Notes under the pieces: model-generated
What the model saw: the letters and a program-made list of their open reading frames with translations, nothing else
What the model was told of the DNA's origin: nothing
The model's database searches: none
Program-made: the position numbers and the translations under genes
Assembly (NCBI RefSeq): GCF_000379985.1
Contig: NZ_KB904118.1
Span: 2,927-66,926, forward strand
Direction: 5' to 3'
DNA from: Streptococcus caballi DSM 19004
GTDB lineage: Bacteria; Bacillota; Bacilli; Lactobacillales; Streptococcaceae
DNA: 64,000 nucleotides
In this document: positions 18,505-27,526 of the stretch, one piece after another
Layout: the number at the start of each line of letters is the position of its first letter
Numbering within the stretch: position 1 is the first letter of the stretch

Positions 18505-19440
18505 TTAGTTCATGTATTGTAATTTGCCGCGAAAATCTTCAATGTTTTTATAGCCTTTCTCATCCATGATGGCCTTGAGTTCGTTGGTGATGCGTTCAAA
18601 TACAGCAGGTCCTTCTTGATGAAGAATGGTTCCAAGTTGCACCATGCTAGCACCACAAAGGATATGTTCAAAGGCATCGCGACCAGTCTTAACACCGCCT
18701 GTCCCTATAATCTGAATAGACGGATTGAGACGTTGATAAAAGGCATGAACGTTGGCGAGGGCGGTTGGTTTAACATAGTCACCACCGATACCGCCAAAGC
18801 CATTTTTAGGTTTGATAACAACTGTCTCGTCGTCAATGACCAGACCATTGCCAATGGAATTGATACAGTTAACAAAAGTCAGAGGAAATTTATTAAAAAC
18901 AGCAGCTGCTTGGTCAAAATGAACGATGTCGAAGTAAGGAGGAAGCTTAACACCGAATGGTTTAGTGTAGTAAGTGAAGACTTCGGTTAAAATGGCTTCC
19001 GTTGTCTCAAAATCGTAGGCAATTTGCGGCTTGCCAGGAACATTTGGACAAGAGAGATTGAGCTCAACTAGGCCGTGATAATCAGAGGCTTGTACAGCTT
19101 TTAAAATGGTGTGTGTTTCCTCTGGAGACATACCAACCAGCGACAAGAAATGATTTTTGCTATTGGGTTGATTTTGCAACTCAATCACATAATCAAGATA
19201 ATATTGATAACCAAGATTTGGCAAACCCATAGAGTTAATAGAGCCCAAAGTTGTGTCAGCATAGCGTGGTTCAGGGTTACCAGCTCGCTTGGTCAGCGTT
19301 CCTGTTTTTGTCACAAATGAACCAGCAGCTGAAGCGTCGACTTCAGCCAATTCTTCACGCGTCATGCAGTAAACACCAGCTGCGTTCATGAGGCAATTAT
19401 CAAAAGTAAAGTCACCAATTTTAGTATGTGTTGAAGCCAT
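18505..19440 (-). CDS. pyrD: Dihydroorotate dehydrogenase A (class 1A)
   Basis: Oxidises dihydroorotate to orotate in pyrimidine synthesis with fumarate as acceptor; class 1A is a cytosolic FMN homodimer typical of lactic acid bacteria. Seen are [31 protein letters not shown], the [14 protein letters not shown] segment with the catalytic Cys, and [17 protein letters not shown] near the FMN phosphate. The ATG at 19440 follows GGAGGATCTT, giving 311 residues, the usual class 1A length; the upstream ATG at 19452 reads through the SD itself. It is monocistronic and not linked to other pyr genes here. Confidence 0.96.
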   Translation of the reverse strand: MASTHTKIGDFTFDNCLMNAAGVYCMTREELAEVDASAAGSFVTKTGTLTKRAGNPEPRYADTTLGSINSMGLPNLGYQYYLDYVIELQNQPNSKNHFLSLVGMSPEETHTILKAVQASDYHGLVELNLSCPNVPGKPQIAYDFETTEAILTEVFTYYTKPFGVKLPPYFDIVHFDQAAAVFNKFPLTFVNCINSIGNGLVIDDETVVIKPKNGFGGIGGDYVKPTALANVHAFYQRLNPSIQIIGTGGVKTGRDAFEHILCGASMVQLGTILHQEGPAVFERITNELKAIMDEKGYKNIEDFRGKLQYMN

Positions 19441-19466
19441 AAGATCCTCCAAAGGTAATTTTTTTC

Positions 19467-19495
19467 ATTTTAACATGATATAAGACGAGAATCAA
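19467..19495 (-). promoter_or_regulatory. Promoter of pyrD
   Basis: On the minus strand TTGATT (19495-19490), 17 bp, then TAAAAT (19472-19467), preceded by TGT, an extended -10. This gives a short leader of about 20 nt. Confidence 0.65.
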
Positions 19496-19581
19496 GGAAA
19501 AACGAGAAGCTGAAACGTAAAATCCGAACAATATTTTAATAAAAGTAATGAACAGTCAATAATTGTAAAACATTTTTTTAC

Positions 19582-19647
19582 TTGCTTTTTGAAAAATTAA
19601 ATGTTAAACTAATCAATAGATAAATAATTGAACATTTGCTCAATTAT
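19582..19647 (+). promoter_or_regulatory. Promoter and ArsR/CadC-type operator of the metal-export operon
   Basis: TTGCTT (19582-19587), 17 bp and TAAACT (19605-19610) with TGT before it. Downstream at 19624-19647 lies an 11-2-11 inverted repeat, ATAATTGAACA-TT-TGCTCAATTAT, with one mismatch. This is the form of SmtB/CadC operators (TGAACA-N2-TG(T/C)TCA), and its place just after the start site fits repression by the ArsR protein encoded next. Confidence 0.75.
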
Positions 19648-19682
19648 AAAACTAATTTCAAAAATCGGAAAGAATAATAAAA

Positions 19683-19991
19683 ATGTCTCTTGAAAAGAAA
19701 AGTTTGTTAGATGGTGACTTGCTTAAAGATGTGTCCAGTTTTTTTAAGGCGCTTGGTAATGATACGCGCACACAAATTCTTTGGTGTCTGAGTCAAGGTG
19801 AGCTGCGTTCCAGTCAACTTGCTGAGATATTGGACATGACACCGTCGGCCATATCACACCAGTTAACCTTGTTAAAACATTTAAAAATCGTCTCATCGCG
19901 CCGTGAAGGAAAAAATCAGATTTACTCACTGGTTGATGAACATATTAGTCGGACGCTGATTTCAATTGTAGAACATTATCAGGAGGATTGA
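19683..19991 (+). CDS. ArsR/SmtB family metal-sensing repressor
   Basis: A 102-residue winged-helix repressor of the ArsR family. The helix-turn-helix reads LRSSQLAEILDMTPSAISHQLTLLKHLKIVSSRREGKNQIYSL. The C-terminal helix has DEHISRTLISIVEHYQED, which supplies Asp and His residues at the positions of the alpha-5 zinc site of SmtB/CzrA proteins. No Cys pair of the CadC alpha-3N kind is present, so Zn, Co or related ions are more likely inducers than Cd/Pb through Cys (inference). It precedes the P-type ATPase gene by 2 bases and probably represses both from the 11-2-11 operator. Confidence 0.9.
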   Translation: MSLEKKSLLDGDLLKDVSSFFKALGNDTRTQILWCLSQGELRSSQLAEILDMTPSAISHQLTLLKHLKIVSSRREGKNQIYSLVDEHISRTLISIVEHYQED

Positions 19992-19993
19992 TT

Positions 19994-21874
19994 ATGTCAA
20001 AAAAAGACAAAATACGTCTCATCCGCATCATCGTATCAGGCTTGCTCTTGATTTTAGTAAGCCTTTGGGTGTCACTGGCCAAGCTGTCTCTGCCAGTGCA
20101 GGCTCTTATTTACCTAGTCCCCTATTTTTTAGCAGGCTATGATGTTCTCAAAAAAGCTGTACTAAAAATTAGTCAAGGTAAGGTTTTTAGCGAACATTTT
20201 CTTATGTCTCTCGCGACCCTTGGAGCCTTTGCACTGAGTTTTATGACTGGTGAAGCAGAGTTTGCGGAAGCTGTCTTTGTTATGATTTTCTACCAAATCG
20301 GCGAACTCTTTGAACATATTGCAGAAGGCAGTAGTGAGAAGTCCATCTCCGACTTGCTAGATTTACGACCTGATATTGCTCATCTGGAAACTGAATCAGG
20401 TTTAGAAGATATTAATCCCCAAAATCTTCAAAAAGGGCAGATTATTGTCATCAAACCCGGTGAAAAAGTGGCAGTTGATGGGATACTCGTTGAAGGACAA
20501 TCACAGGTTGACACAGCTGCGCTAACAGGTGAAAGTTTGCCTCGCAAGGTTGAGGTTGGAGATAACATCCTATCTGGAACGGTCAATATGACGGGTCTTA
20601 TTCGTGTCAAAGTTATGCGTGCTTTGTCCGAATCAACTCTGACGAAAATTCTAGATTTGATGGAGCATTCTGCGGCCAATAAATCTAAAAATGAGACTTT
20701 TATCACGCGGTTCGCTGCTATTTATACGCCAGTAGTTGTTATTTTAGCCGTGCTTTTAGCTTTTTTACCCCCTTTATTATCAGGAAACTTTGCTCAAACT
20801 TTCCCAGACTGGTTCAGCCGTGCTCTGACCTTTTTGGTTATCTCCTGCCCTTGTGCGCTTGTTATTTCTATTCCTATGAGTTTCTTTGGTGGGTTGGGAG
20901 CCAGCTCCAAAATGGGCGTCTTAGTCAAGGGTTCAAATTATTTGGAAAGCCTTGCCCATCTTGAAACACTTGTTTTTGACAAGACAGGCACCCTGACTGA
21001 AGGTATTTTTCAAGTCACTGCTCTACACACAAGTCAAATTGACGAAGAGAGTTTGTTACACCTGGCCAGCCATGTTGAGCGTTTTTCAAGTCACCCTATT
21101 GCACAATCGCTGCTCACCGCTTATCAAAAGGAAGCAGATGATTGCTTGATCAGTGACGTGGTAGAAAAGGCGGGGCAGGGCATTAGCGCCACAGTCAATG
21201 GGAAAACGGTGTCCGTTGGGAATAGGCAGTTTATGGAGCAGCTTGGTGCTCGGTGGAAAGCCTGTCATCAAGTAGGAACCATCGTGCACGTTGCTATTGA
21301 TGGCATCTACGCAGGGCATATTGTCATCTCTGACTGCATCAAAGAAGATACAAAAGAAGCTCTAATTCAGCTGCGTCAGCAGGGCGTAAAACATCTTGTC
21401 ATGTTGACGGGAGATCACATTGAGGTGGCCCAGACTGTGGCTGACGAATTGGATTTGACTGACTATAAAGCAGAGTTATTGCCAGCAGATAAGGTCAGCG
21501 AGGTTGAATATTACTTGCGACATAAATCACCTAAACGAACTGTAGGTTTTGTTGGTGACGGTATCAATGATGCACCAGTGCTAGCACGTGCAGATGTCGG
21601 TATTGCCATGGGTGGATTGGGTAGTGATGCTGCCATTGAAGCAGCAGATGTGGTTGTAATGGATGATCAGCTGACCAAAATTGCTCAAGCTATGACCGTT
21701 GCCAAGAAGACACTCCATATTGCTCGTGAAAATGCTATTTTTTCTATCGCAGTAAAAGTTTTAGTATTAGTTTTGGCCAGTTTCGGGTTAGCTAATATGT
21801 GGCTGGCTATCTTTGCTGACGTAGGAGTAACTGTCTTAGCTGTCCTCAACGCTATGCGAACCTTAAAAATCTAA
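19994..21874 (+). CDS. P1B-type heavy-metal exporting ATPase without an N-terminal metal-binding domain
   Basis: A 626-residue Zn/Cd/Co-type exporter of the CadA/ZntA group. The CPC ion-binding motif (SCPCALVIS, near residue 285), the phosphorylation site DKTGTLT (Asp329), LTGDHIEVA and the hinge GDGINDAP are all intact, as is the actuator TGESLPRKV. The C-terminus (ADVGVTVLAVLNAMRTLKI) has the invariant Asp of the last helix found in Zn/Cd pumps. It starts directly at the first membrane helices and lacks the N-terminal GxxCxxC domain of classical CadA. AGGAGG precedes the ATG at 19994. It is coupled to the ArsR gene. Copper pumps are less likely given the C-terminus. Confidence 0.93.
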   Translation: MSKKDKIRLIRIIVSGLLLILVSLWVSLAKLSLPVQALIYLVPYFLAGYDVLKKAVLKISQGKVFSEHFLMSLATLGAFALSFMTGEAEFAEAVFVMIFYQIGELFEHIAEGSSEKSISDLLDLRPDIAHLETESGLEDINPQNLQKGQIIVIKPGEKVAVDGILVEGQSQVDTAALTGESLPRKVEVGDNILSGTVNMTGLIRVKVMRALSESTLTKILDLMEHSAANKSKNETFITRFAAIYTPVVVILAVLLAFLPPLLSGNFAQTFPDWFSRALTFLVISCPCALVISIPMSFFGGLGASSKMGVLVKGSNYLESLAHLETLVFDKTGTLTEGIFQVTALHTSQIDEESLLHLASHVERFSSHPIAQSLLTAYQKEADDCLISDVVEKAGQGISATVNGKTVSVGNRQFMEQLGARWKACHQVGTIVHVAIDGIYAGHIVISDCIKEDTKEALIQLRQQGVKHLVMLTGDHIEVAQTVADELDLTDYKAELLPADKVSEVEYYLRHKSPKRTVGFVGDGINDAPVLARADVGIAMGGLGSDAAIEAADVVVMDDQLTKIAQAMTVAKKTLHIARENAIFSIAVKVLVLVLASFGLANMWLAIFADVGVTVLAVLNAMRTLKI

Positions 21875-21996
21875 AATTTGAAGGAATCTGTGATTTTACT
21901 AGCTTTTTTTAACATTTTTTTGTAAAATAAAAAGAGTAAATATTGGTGTAATGCTCAAAGAGTATAAGCCAGAAATTTAAAAGGAGACTTTATCTA

Positions 21997-22689
21997 ATGG
22001 CAAAATTAGTATTCGCACGTCACGGTGAATCTGAATGGAACAAAGCTAATCTTTTCACAGGTTGGGCAGACGTTGATCTTTCTGAAAAAGGGACTCAACA
22101 GGCTATTGACGCTGGTAAATTGATTAAAGAAGCAGGTATCGAATTTGACCTTGCTTTCACTTCAGTATTGACTCGCGCAATCAAAACAACTAACTTGGCT
22201 CTCGAAGCTGCTGGTCAACTTTGGGTACCGGTTGAGAAATCATGGCGCTTGAATGAACGTCACTACGGTGGTTTGACTGGTAAAAACAAAGCTGAGGCTG
22301 CTGAACAATTCGGTGATGAACAAGTTCACATCTGGCGTCGTTCATATGATGTATTACCACCAGCTATGGCTAAAGACGATGAATACTCAGCACACACTGA
22401 TCGTCGTTACGCTCACCTTGATGATTCAGTTATTCCAGATGCTGAAAACTTGAAAGTAACGCTTGAACGTGCTCTTCCATTCTGGGAAGATAAAATCGCT
22501 CCAGCACTTGTTGATGGTAAAAACGTTTTTGTTGGTGCACATGGTAACTCAATCCGTGCCCTTGTAAAACACATCAAAGGTCTTTCAGATGATGAAATCA
22601 TGGGTGTTGAAATTCCTAACTTCCCACCATTAGTATTTGAATTTGACGAAAAATTGAACGTTACTGCTGAATACTTTCTTGGTAAATAA
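21997..22689 (+). CDS. gpmA: 2,3-bisphosphoglycerate-dependent phosphoglycerate mutase
   Basis: Interconverts 3- and 2-phosphoglycerate in glycolysis. The catalytic phospho-histidine is His9 in [39 protein letters not shown] with the catalytic Glu, and the second His in [13 protein letters not shown] are all present. Length 230 is standard. Codon choice is highly biased, as expected for a glycolytic gene. AAAGGAG precedes the ATG and a hairpin ends the gene. It stands alone between the metal exporter and niaR. Confidence 0.97.
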   Translation: MAKLVFARHGESEWNKANLFTGWADVDLSEKGTQQAIDAGKLIKEAGIEFDLAFTSVLTRAIKTTNLALEAAGQLWVPVEKSWRLNERHYGGLTGKNKAEAAEQFGDEQVHIWRRSYDVLPPAMAKDDEYSAHTDRRYAHLDDSVIPDAENLKVTLERALPFWEDKIAPALVDGKNVFVGAHGNSIRALVKHIKGLSDDEIMGVEIPNFPPLVFEFDEKLNVTAEYFLGK

Positions 22690-22699
22690 TGAATGATTG

Positions 22700-22725
22700 A
22701 GAGTTGGGATTGCCCAACTCTTTTC
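22700..22725 (+). terminator. Terminator of gpmA
   Basis: AGAGTTGGG-ATTG-CCCAACTCT followed by TTTCTT, 11 bp after the stop. Confidence 0.88.
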
Positions 22726-22766
22726 TTGTTCTTGATAATCTATTTATAGGAAGAAGGTTAATTATA

Positions 22767-23282
22767 ATGAAGGCAGTAGACCGTCGACAGAAAATAATTG
22801 ATAAGTTGAGCCTTGCGCAGGTTCCCGTTTCCGCTAGTCATTTGGCAGCTGAGCTTGGGGTCAGTCGACAAATCATCGTAGGTGATGTAGCGCTTTTAAG
22901 AGCTAATAATCATGACATTATTTCCACCCCCAAAGGTTATATTCTATCACAGGCTCTTTACTCGCACCACTTCATCGGAAAAATTGCCTGCCAGCATGAT
23001 TTATCTACAACTGAGGAAGAATTAGACATTATTATCTCTGCTGGAGGTATTGTTGTGGATGTGGAAGTGGAGCATCCCGTTTATGGCATGTTAACAGCAC
23101 CTCTGAACATCAAGAGTAAGGAAGATGTGGATAATTTTATTGATAAGGTTGAAAAGTCTCAGGCAGCTCTCCTTTCTTCCCTGACACAGGGGATCCATGT
23201 GCACACTATTTCCTGTCCTTCAAAAGGTATTTTTGATGTTATTAAGGCAGATTTGGCTGCTAAACACTTTTTGCTAGAGTAA
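22767..23282 (+). CDS. niaR: Niacin-responsive repressor NiaR (HTH-3H)
   Basis: A 171-residue repressor of NAD-precursor genes that binds nicotinic acid. An N-terminal HTH_11 domain (RRQKIIDKLSLAQVPVSASHLAAELGVSRQIIVGDVALLRA) is followed by a 3H domain whose His-containing strands are SHHFIGKIAC, EHPVYGML and GIHVHTISC. Family members use these His residues in metal and ligand binding. The ATG at 22767 has an AAGAAGG SD; an upstream frame start lies inside the gpmA terminator and is rejected. The next gene is the niacin transporter NiaX, with a palindrome over its -35, the natural target of this protein. Confidence 0.92.
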   Translation: MKAVDRRQKIIDKLSLAQVPVSASHLAAELGVSRQIIVGDVALLRANNHDIISTPKGYILSQALYSHHFIGKIACQHDLSTTEEELDIIISAGGIVVDVEVEHPVYGMLTAPLNIKSKEDVDNFIDKVEKSQAALLSSLTQGIHVHTISCPSKGIFDVIKADLAAKHFLLE

Positions 23283-23290
23283 AATTACTG

Positions 23291-23327
23291 CAGGTGTCTT
23301 GACACCTGTTGTTTTTTGCTTTATAAT
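23291..23327 (+). promoter_or_regulatory. niaX promoter with a palindromic operator over the -35
   Basis: TTGACA (23299-23304), 17 bp, TATAAT (23322-23327) is a full consensus promoter. The -35 is embedded in the perfect palindrome CAGGTGTC-TT-GACACCTG (23291-23308). The palindrome begins 8 bases after the niaR stop and could be taken for a terminator, but its overlap with the -35 and its 2-nt centre argue for a repressor site, most likely NiaR's. Confidence 0.8.
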
Positions 23328-23448
23328 TGGGAACAAGATTAATGGAAAGAAGCGAATGATGGCTTGTAGCGGCTTAGTTTCCTCTGTCAGAAGGAATAAA
23401 TTGCTCGGTCAGTAAAATTAGCCTTTCCAATAAATAAAGGAGTTCATT

Positions 23449-24003
23449 ATGCGACAAGCCCAGACAAAATCTTTGGCCTTTACAGCTATTCTAATTGCTT
23501 TTGGTATCCTCATTCCTATGGTTATGCCAGCGAAAATCGTCATCGGACCAGCTTCTTTTACTCTAGCCAGTCATGTTCCGCTTTTTCTGGCCATGTTTAT
23601 CTCACCCCAAGTAGCAGTTTTAGTCGCTTTGGGAACTAGTCTCGGTTTTTTACTGGCAGGCTTTCCTATTGTGATTGTTTTACGGGCGGTCTCACATCTC
23701 ATTTTTGCCTTGATTGGATCCATTCTGTTAAAGAAATCACCGGACTTACTTCGTCAACCTGTAAAGAGATTAGCCTTAGCTTTAGGAATCAATATTCTGC
23801 ATGGCTTGGCTGAATTTTTGGTAGTCATTATTTTGACATCTGGGCAAAATGCTGGCGCTGCTTATGTTTGGTCGATGTTAGGTTTGATTGGATTTGGTTC
23901 GTTGGTTCATGGGACCATTGATTTTTATTTGGCTTACTATATCTGGAAATTTTTAGGAGATAAAGCTGGTATTGATTTCTCTTTAGAGAAGAAGGGTAAC
24001 TAG
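23449..24003 (+). CDS. niaX: Niacin transporter NiaX (ECF S component)
   Basis: A 184-residue membrane protein with about six helices, the substrate-binding S component of an energy-coupling-factor transporter for niacin. The characteristic stretch KIVIGPASFTLASHVPLFLAMF and ALGTSLGFLLAGFPIVIVLRA is present, as is the C-terminal HGTIDFYLAYYIW. It needs the shared EcfA/A'/T module encoded elsewhere. The leader is about 115 nt from the predicted start, with AAAGGAG before the ATG. It lies directly behind niaR, so uptake should be shut off when niacin is ample. Confidence 0.9.
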   Translation: MRQAQTKSLAFTAILIAFGILIPMVMPAKIVIGPASFTLASHVPLFLAMFISPQVAVLVALGTSLGFLLAGFPIVIVLRAVSHLIFALIGSILLKKSPDLLRQPVKRLALALGINILHGLAEFLVVIILTSGQNAGAAYVWSMLGLIGFGSLVHGTIDFYLAYYIWKFLGDKAGIDFSLEKKGN

Positions 24004-24031
24004 ATTAGCCTTGAGGTGTTCTGGTTCAATA

Positions 24032-24059
24032 AAAAAGGTTGGTTTCGCCAGCCTTTTTG
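24032..24059 (+). terminator. Terminator of niaX
   Basis: AAAAAGGTTGG-TTTCG-CCAGCCTTTTT, one G-U pair, followed by GT. Confidence 0.85.
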
Positions 24060-24138
24060 TCTGGTCAAAATCAAATTAATCTTGGGAATGTTTTCAAAAT
24101 ATTTTTCATTCTTGGTTTCAGTTTCTTTGCCTTTTTTG

Positions 24139-24147
24139 TGATAAAAT
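24139..24147 (+). promoter_or_regulatory. Possible extended -10 promoter for pbp2b
   Basis: TGA-TAAAAT (24139-24147) lies about 30 bp before the gene; no good -35. This is a weak call. Confidence 0.4.
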
Positions 24148-24178
24148 AATAGTCATAGTTTTCAGTGGTGGGGGAGAA

Positions 24179-26233
24179 ATGTCAGAACGAAAAAATTGGA
24201 AAAGTCTTCTCTTTAAAAAGGGAGAAGCCAGCATTCATAGGCGGATTTATCTATTATTCTTTGTTATTGTCTTGCTGTTTACAGTCATCCTTTTGAGGTT
24301 GGCTCAGATGCAGCTTGCTGATAAAAATTTTTATGTCAAGAAATTGAAAGCGTCAACTACCTACACGGTTAAGACCTCTAGTCCGCGTGGTCAGATTTAT
24401 GATGCAACGGGTGCTGCTTTGGTTGCTAATGAAGAAAAACAAGTTGTTACCTTTACGCGAAGTAACACTATGACTGCGGCTGATATCAAGAAAACAGCCA
24501 AGGTTTTATCGGTTTATGTTGATTTGACTGAGACCCAGGTCAGTGACCGTGCCAAGAGAGATTATTATCTGGCAGATTCGTCTGTTTATAAGAAGGTCGT
24601 AGAGAGCCTGCCAAGAAAGAAAAAGTATGACAGTTACGGCAATAATCTAACAGAATCAACGATTTATAACAATGCAGTGGCAGCTGTCCCTGATAGCGCA
24701 GTCGCTTACTCAGATGATGAGTTGAAATTGGTTTATATCTTTAATCAAATGAACTCAGTGTCCACCTTTAACTCAGTTAACCTGACAACGGGAACTTTGA
24801 CTGCCAATCAAATTGCCTACTTAACTGCTAATCAAAAGAAATTACCGGGGATAACGGTAACTAGTAGTTGGGATCGTCAGTCTAGCAACAGCAGTTTGTC
24901 AGATATCATGGGGACAATTTCTAGTGAAAAGGCTGGTTTGCCCCAAGAAGAGGCAGACGTCTATTTGAAGAAGGGTTATTCACTAAACGACCGTGTCGGA
25001 ACTTCTTATCTTGAAAAGCAATATGAGGATTCTCTGCAAGGAACTCACACGGTGCGCACTATTAAGGTCAATAAAAAGGGTAAGATTGTTAGCAATAAGC
25101 TAACTGCCAAGGGAAGCAGAGGTAAAAATCTGAAGTTGACCATTAACTCTGGCTTCCAAACAAGTGTTGAAAATATTTTGAACCAATATTACAATTCAGA
25201 GTTATCTAGTGGCAATGCTAATTACTCTGAAGGGGTATACGCTGTGGCTTTGGAGCCATCAACGGGTAAAATCTTAGCTATGGCTGGTCGTTCACATGAA
25301 CAAGGACAGTTAAGCACAGAAGAAGATAATATCGGCACCATTAACAACACCTATACACCCGGTTCTGTTGTCAAGGGAGCAACCATTAGTTCTGGTTGGG
25401 AGAATGGTGTCTTGTCTGGAAATGAAGTGCTCTATGATCAAGAAATTGCAGGTATCAAATCTTGGTTTACTAAGGGTTTGACCCCCATTACAGCAGCGCA
25501 AGCCTTGGAATACTCATCCAATACCTACATGGTCCAAGTCGCGCTGCGTTTAATGGGACAAAATTACACAACCAGCTCTGCTATGACAACGAGTGGCTAC
25601 AAGGAAGCCATGGAAAAACTGAGAAATACTTATGCCGAATACGGTTTGGGAACATCAACGGGTATTGATTTGCCTGAATCAGAAGGCTATCTGCCTAAGG
25701 ACTTTGAAATGAATAATGTTCTGTTCGAAGCTTTTGGTCAGTATGATGGCTACACGCCCATGCAGCTGGCTCAATATGGGGCAACCGTGGCCAATAATGG
25801 CAATCGTGTGTCTCCTCACATCGTTGATGGCATTTATGATAGTAATGAAAACGGTGATTTGGGCAATCTCTTGCAGACTGTTGATGGTAAGACCCTTAAC
25901 AAGGTTAATATTTCAGATGATGAGATGGGCATTGTTCAGCAGGGATTCTATAATGTGGTCAATAGTTCAAGTGGTTATGCGACGGGGACATCGCTCAGAA
26001 GTTCGGTGACGACCGTAAGTGGTAAAACAGGGACTGCCGAAACCTTTGCTAAAAGTGCCTCAGGTACAACGGTCGCTACCGTCAACTTGAACGTTATTGC
26101 CTACGATGCAGACAGAAAAATTGCTGTCTCAGTTATGTATCCTCATGCTGCTGACGACGAAACAAAGGCCCACCAGCTAATTGCTAGGGATATTATTAAT
26201 CTCTATCTTTCTAATTATGCTGGAGGCAATTAG
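24179..26233 (+). CDS. penA: Penicillin-binding protein 2B, class B transpeptidase
   Basis: A monofunctional DD-transpeptidase for septal or peripheral peptidoglycan cross-linking. One N-terminal membrane anchor (about residues 23-45, [17 protein letters not shown]) is followed by the non-catalytic dimerisation domain ([12 protein letters not shown]) and the transpeptidase domain. Active-site motifs are Ser396-Val-Val-Lys, Ser446-Ser-Asn and Lys616-Thr-Gly. These match pneumococcal PBP2b, whose SVVK, SSN and KTG motifs are the same. The length of 684 is typical. It forms a two-gene unit with recR 14 bp downstream, a conserved streptococcal arrangement. Confidence 0.95.
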   Translation: MSERKNWKSLLFKKGEASIHRRIYLLFFVIVLLFTVILLRLAQMQLADKNFYVKKLKASTTYTVKTSSPRGQIYDATGAALVANEEKQVVTFTRSNTMTAADIKKTAKVLSVYVDLTETQVSDRAKRDYYLADSSVYKKVVESLPRKKKYDSYGNNLTESTIYNNAVAAVPDSAVAYSDDELKLVYIFNQMNSVSTFNSVNLTTGTLTANQIAYLTANQKKLPGITVTSSWDRQSSNSSLSDIMGTISSEKAGLPQEEADVYLKKGYSLNDRVGTSYLEKQYEDSLQGTHTVRTIKVNKKGKIVSNKLTAKGSRGKNLKLTINSGFQTSVENILNQYYNSELSSGNANYSEGVYAVALEPSTGKILAMAGRSHEQGQLSTEEDNIGTINNTYTPGSVVKGATISSGWENGVLSGNEVLYDQEIAGIKSWFTKGLTPITAAQALEYSSNTYMVQVALRLMGQNYTTSSAMTTSGYKEAMEKLRNTYAEYGLGTSTGIDLPESEGYLPKDFEMNNVLFEAFGQYDGYTPMQLAQYGATVANNGNRVSPHIVDGIYDSNENGDLGNLLQTVDGKTLNKVNISDDEMGIVQQGFYNVVNSSSGYATGTSLRSSVTTVSGKTGTAETFAKSASGTTVATVNLNVIAYDADRKIAVSVMYPHAADDETKAHQLIARDIINLYLSNYAGGN

Positions 26234-26247
26234 AGAAAGGAGATCTG

Positions 26248-26844
26248 GTGCTATATCCAACACCTATCGCAAAGTTAATTGAAAGTTTTACTAAATTACC
26301 GGGAATTGGGATCAAGACAGCGACGCGTCTAGCCTTCTATACCATTGGCATGTCAGACGAAGACGTCAATGAATTTGCCAAAAACCTGTTGGCAGCTAAA
26401 CGCGAGCTGACTTACTGCTCGGTTTGTGGTAATCTGACTGATGAAGACCCCTGCAATATCTGCACAGATGAGACACGAGATCGTTCTGTTATTCTAGTCG
26501 TGGAAGAGAGCAAGGATGTCTCTGCCATGGAAAAAATTCAGGAATATCATGGCCTTTATCATGTACTGCATGGCCTCATTTCCCCAATGAACGGGGTAAG
26601 TCCAGATGATATCAATCTAAAAAGTCTGATTACGCGTCTAATGGATAGCGAGGTCAATGAAGTCATCATCGCAACAAACGCTACGGCTGATGGTGAAGCA
26701 ACCTCTATGTATATTTCCCGCGTGCTAAAGCCAGCAGGTATTAAAGTGACGCGCTTGGCGCGTGGTTTGGCAGTTGGTTCAGACATTGAATACACAGATG
26801 AAGTCACCCTCCTGCGCGCCATCGAGAATCGTACAGAATTATAA
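26248..26844 (+). CDS. recR: Recombination mediator RecR
   Basis: A 198-residue protein that works with RecO to load RecA at gaps. The helix-hairpin-helix start ([22 protein letters not shown]), a four-Cys zinc finger ([16 protein letters not shown]), the Toprim domain ([26 protein letters not shown]) and a C-terminal Walker-like segment ([18 protein letters not shown]) are all intact. The GTG at 26248 is the start, set by AAAGGAGA. It is cotranscribed with pbp2b. Confidence 0.96.
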   Translation: MLYPTPIAKLIESFTKLPGIGIKTATRLAFYTIGMSDEDVNEFAKNLLAAKRELTYCSVCGNLTDEDPCNICTDETRDRSVILVVEESKDVSAMEKIQEYHGLYHVLHGLISPMNGVSPDDINLKSLITRLMDSEVNEVIIATNATADGEATSMYISRVLKPAGIKVTRLARGLAVGSDIEYTDEVTLLRAIENRTEL

Positions 26845-27453
26845 AGCAAAAGGATTAAAGTCAGAAGTGAGAAGCAGACCTTCTTCAACTGATTTTAATT
26901 CTTTTTTCTTTCCTCCAGGAATTAAAAGTCTAAGTAAGAGAAAGAAGAGCTGCCTTATTATGATTATCTACAGTCTGTTATGATTTTTGATTAGAACAGA
27001 GCTATCAGCCATTCTCAATGGTTCATTGATAAGGTGTGCGACAGTCTTAGGTTGCCAAGAAAAGACTAAGAAAGAGTCAGCTTGCTCGGTCATCCGCGAT
27101 GGTAAAATTTTTAAGAACGTGGTTTAGGTCAATTTCTGCTGGCATCGGATAGAATGAAGACTTAAAGACCTAATCCCACCTGGCATTGACTAGAACGGAT
27201 GTTAAAAGTCTCCGATTCCAACTGGCATTAGGCAGAATGGAGGTTAAAATTCCCAATTCCAGTAGACCTTGACTAGAATGACTGGTCAAGGGGACTGTGG
27301 GGCAAGTATAGGGGAGTTAATGACGAGCTAGATGAATCAGTTTCAAGTGAGAGACAGGGATTTAGAAAGACGAAAGTAATTTTCCTCTAGTCCGACTGGC
27401 TGCTAGCCTGCTAGAAAATCTCGCTCCTTTTTCTTAAATAGCAGTGATAGGCT
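26845..27453. other. Gene-poor gap with degenerate ~42-bp repeats
   Basis: No gene between recR and the ddl promoter: all frames are broken and none has an SD. The middle is a block of degenerate repeats (27139-27263). The rest is unremarkable AT-rich sequence with purine runs. Confidence 0.6.
27139..27263. repeat. Degenerate tandem repeat, three units of 41-42 bp plus a partial fourth
   Basis: Units begin CTGGCATCGGATAGAATG (27139), CTGGCATTGACTAGAACGG (27180) and CTGGCATTAGGCAGAATGG (27222); each continues with a TTAAA core and a CC-rich end. A partial copy with TTGACTAGAATGACTGG follows at 27264. The second and third units read in frame as 14-codon repeats, but adjoining units hit stops. 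Confidence 0.65.
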
Positions 27454-27482
27454 TTGAAAGCTCCTCCAAATTATGGTAAGAT
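27454..27482 (+). promoter_or_regulatory. Promoter of ddl
   Basis: TTGAAA (27454-27459), 17 bp, TAAGAT (27477-27482) with TGG before it (extended -10). Confidence 0.7.
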
Positions 27483-27526
27483 AGAACAGAATTAAATCAG
27501 AAGTATAAGAATAGAAAAGAGAGCTT

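Noticed and set aside
19994..21874. Copper exporter CopA
   Set aside because: The CPC motif is shared, but the C-terminal ADVGVTVLAVLNA and the ArsR partner are typical of Zn/Cd/Co pumps, and no CopY or CopZ is nearby.
22704..22766. Earlier start of niaR
   Set aside because: It lies inside the gpmA terminator hairpin; the ATG at 22767 has a proper SD.
23291..23308. Terminator for niaR
   Set aside because: The centre has only 2 nt, the -35 of a perfect promoter lies inside it, and a repressor gene is adjacent; an operator explains it better, although a T-run follows.
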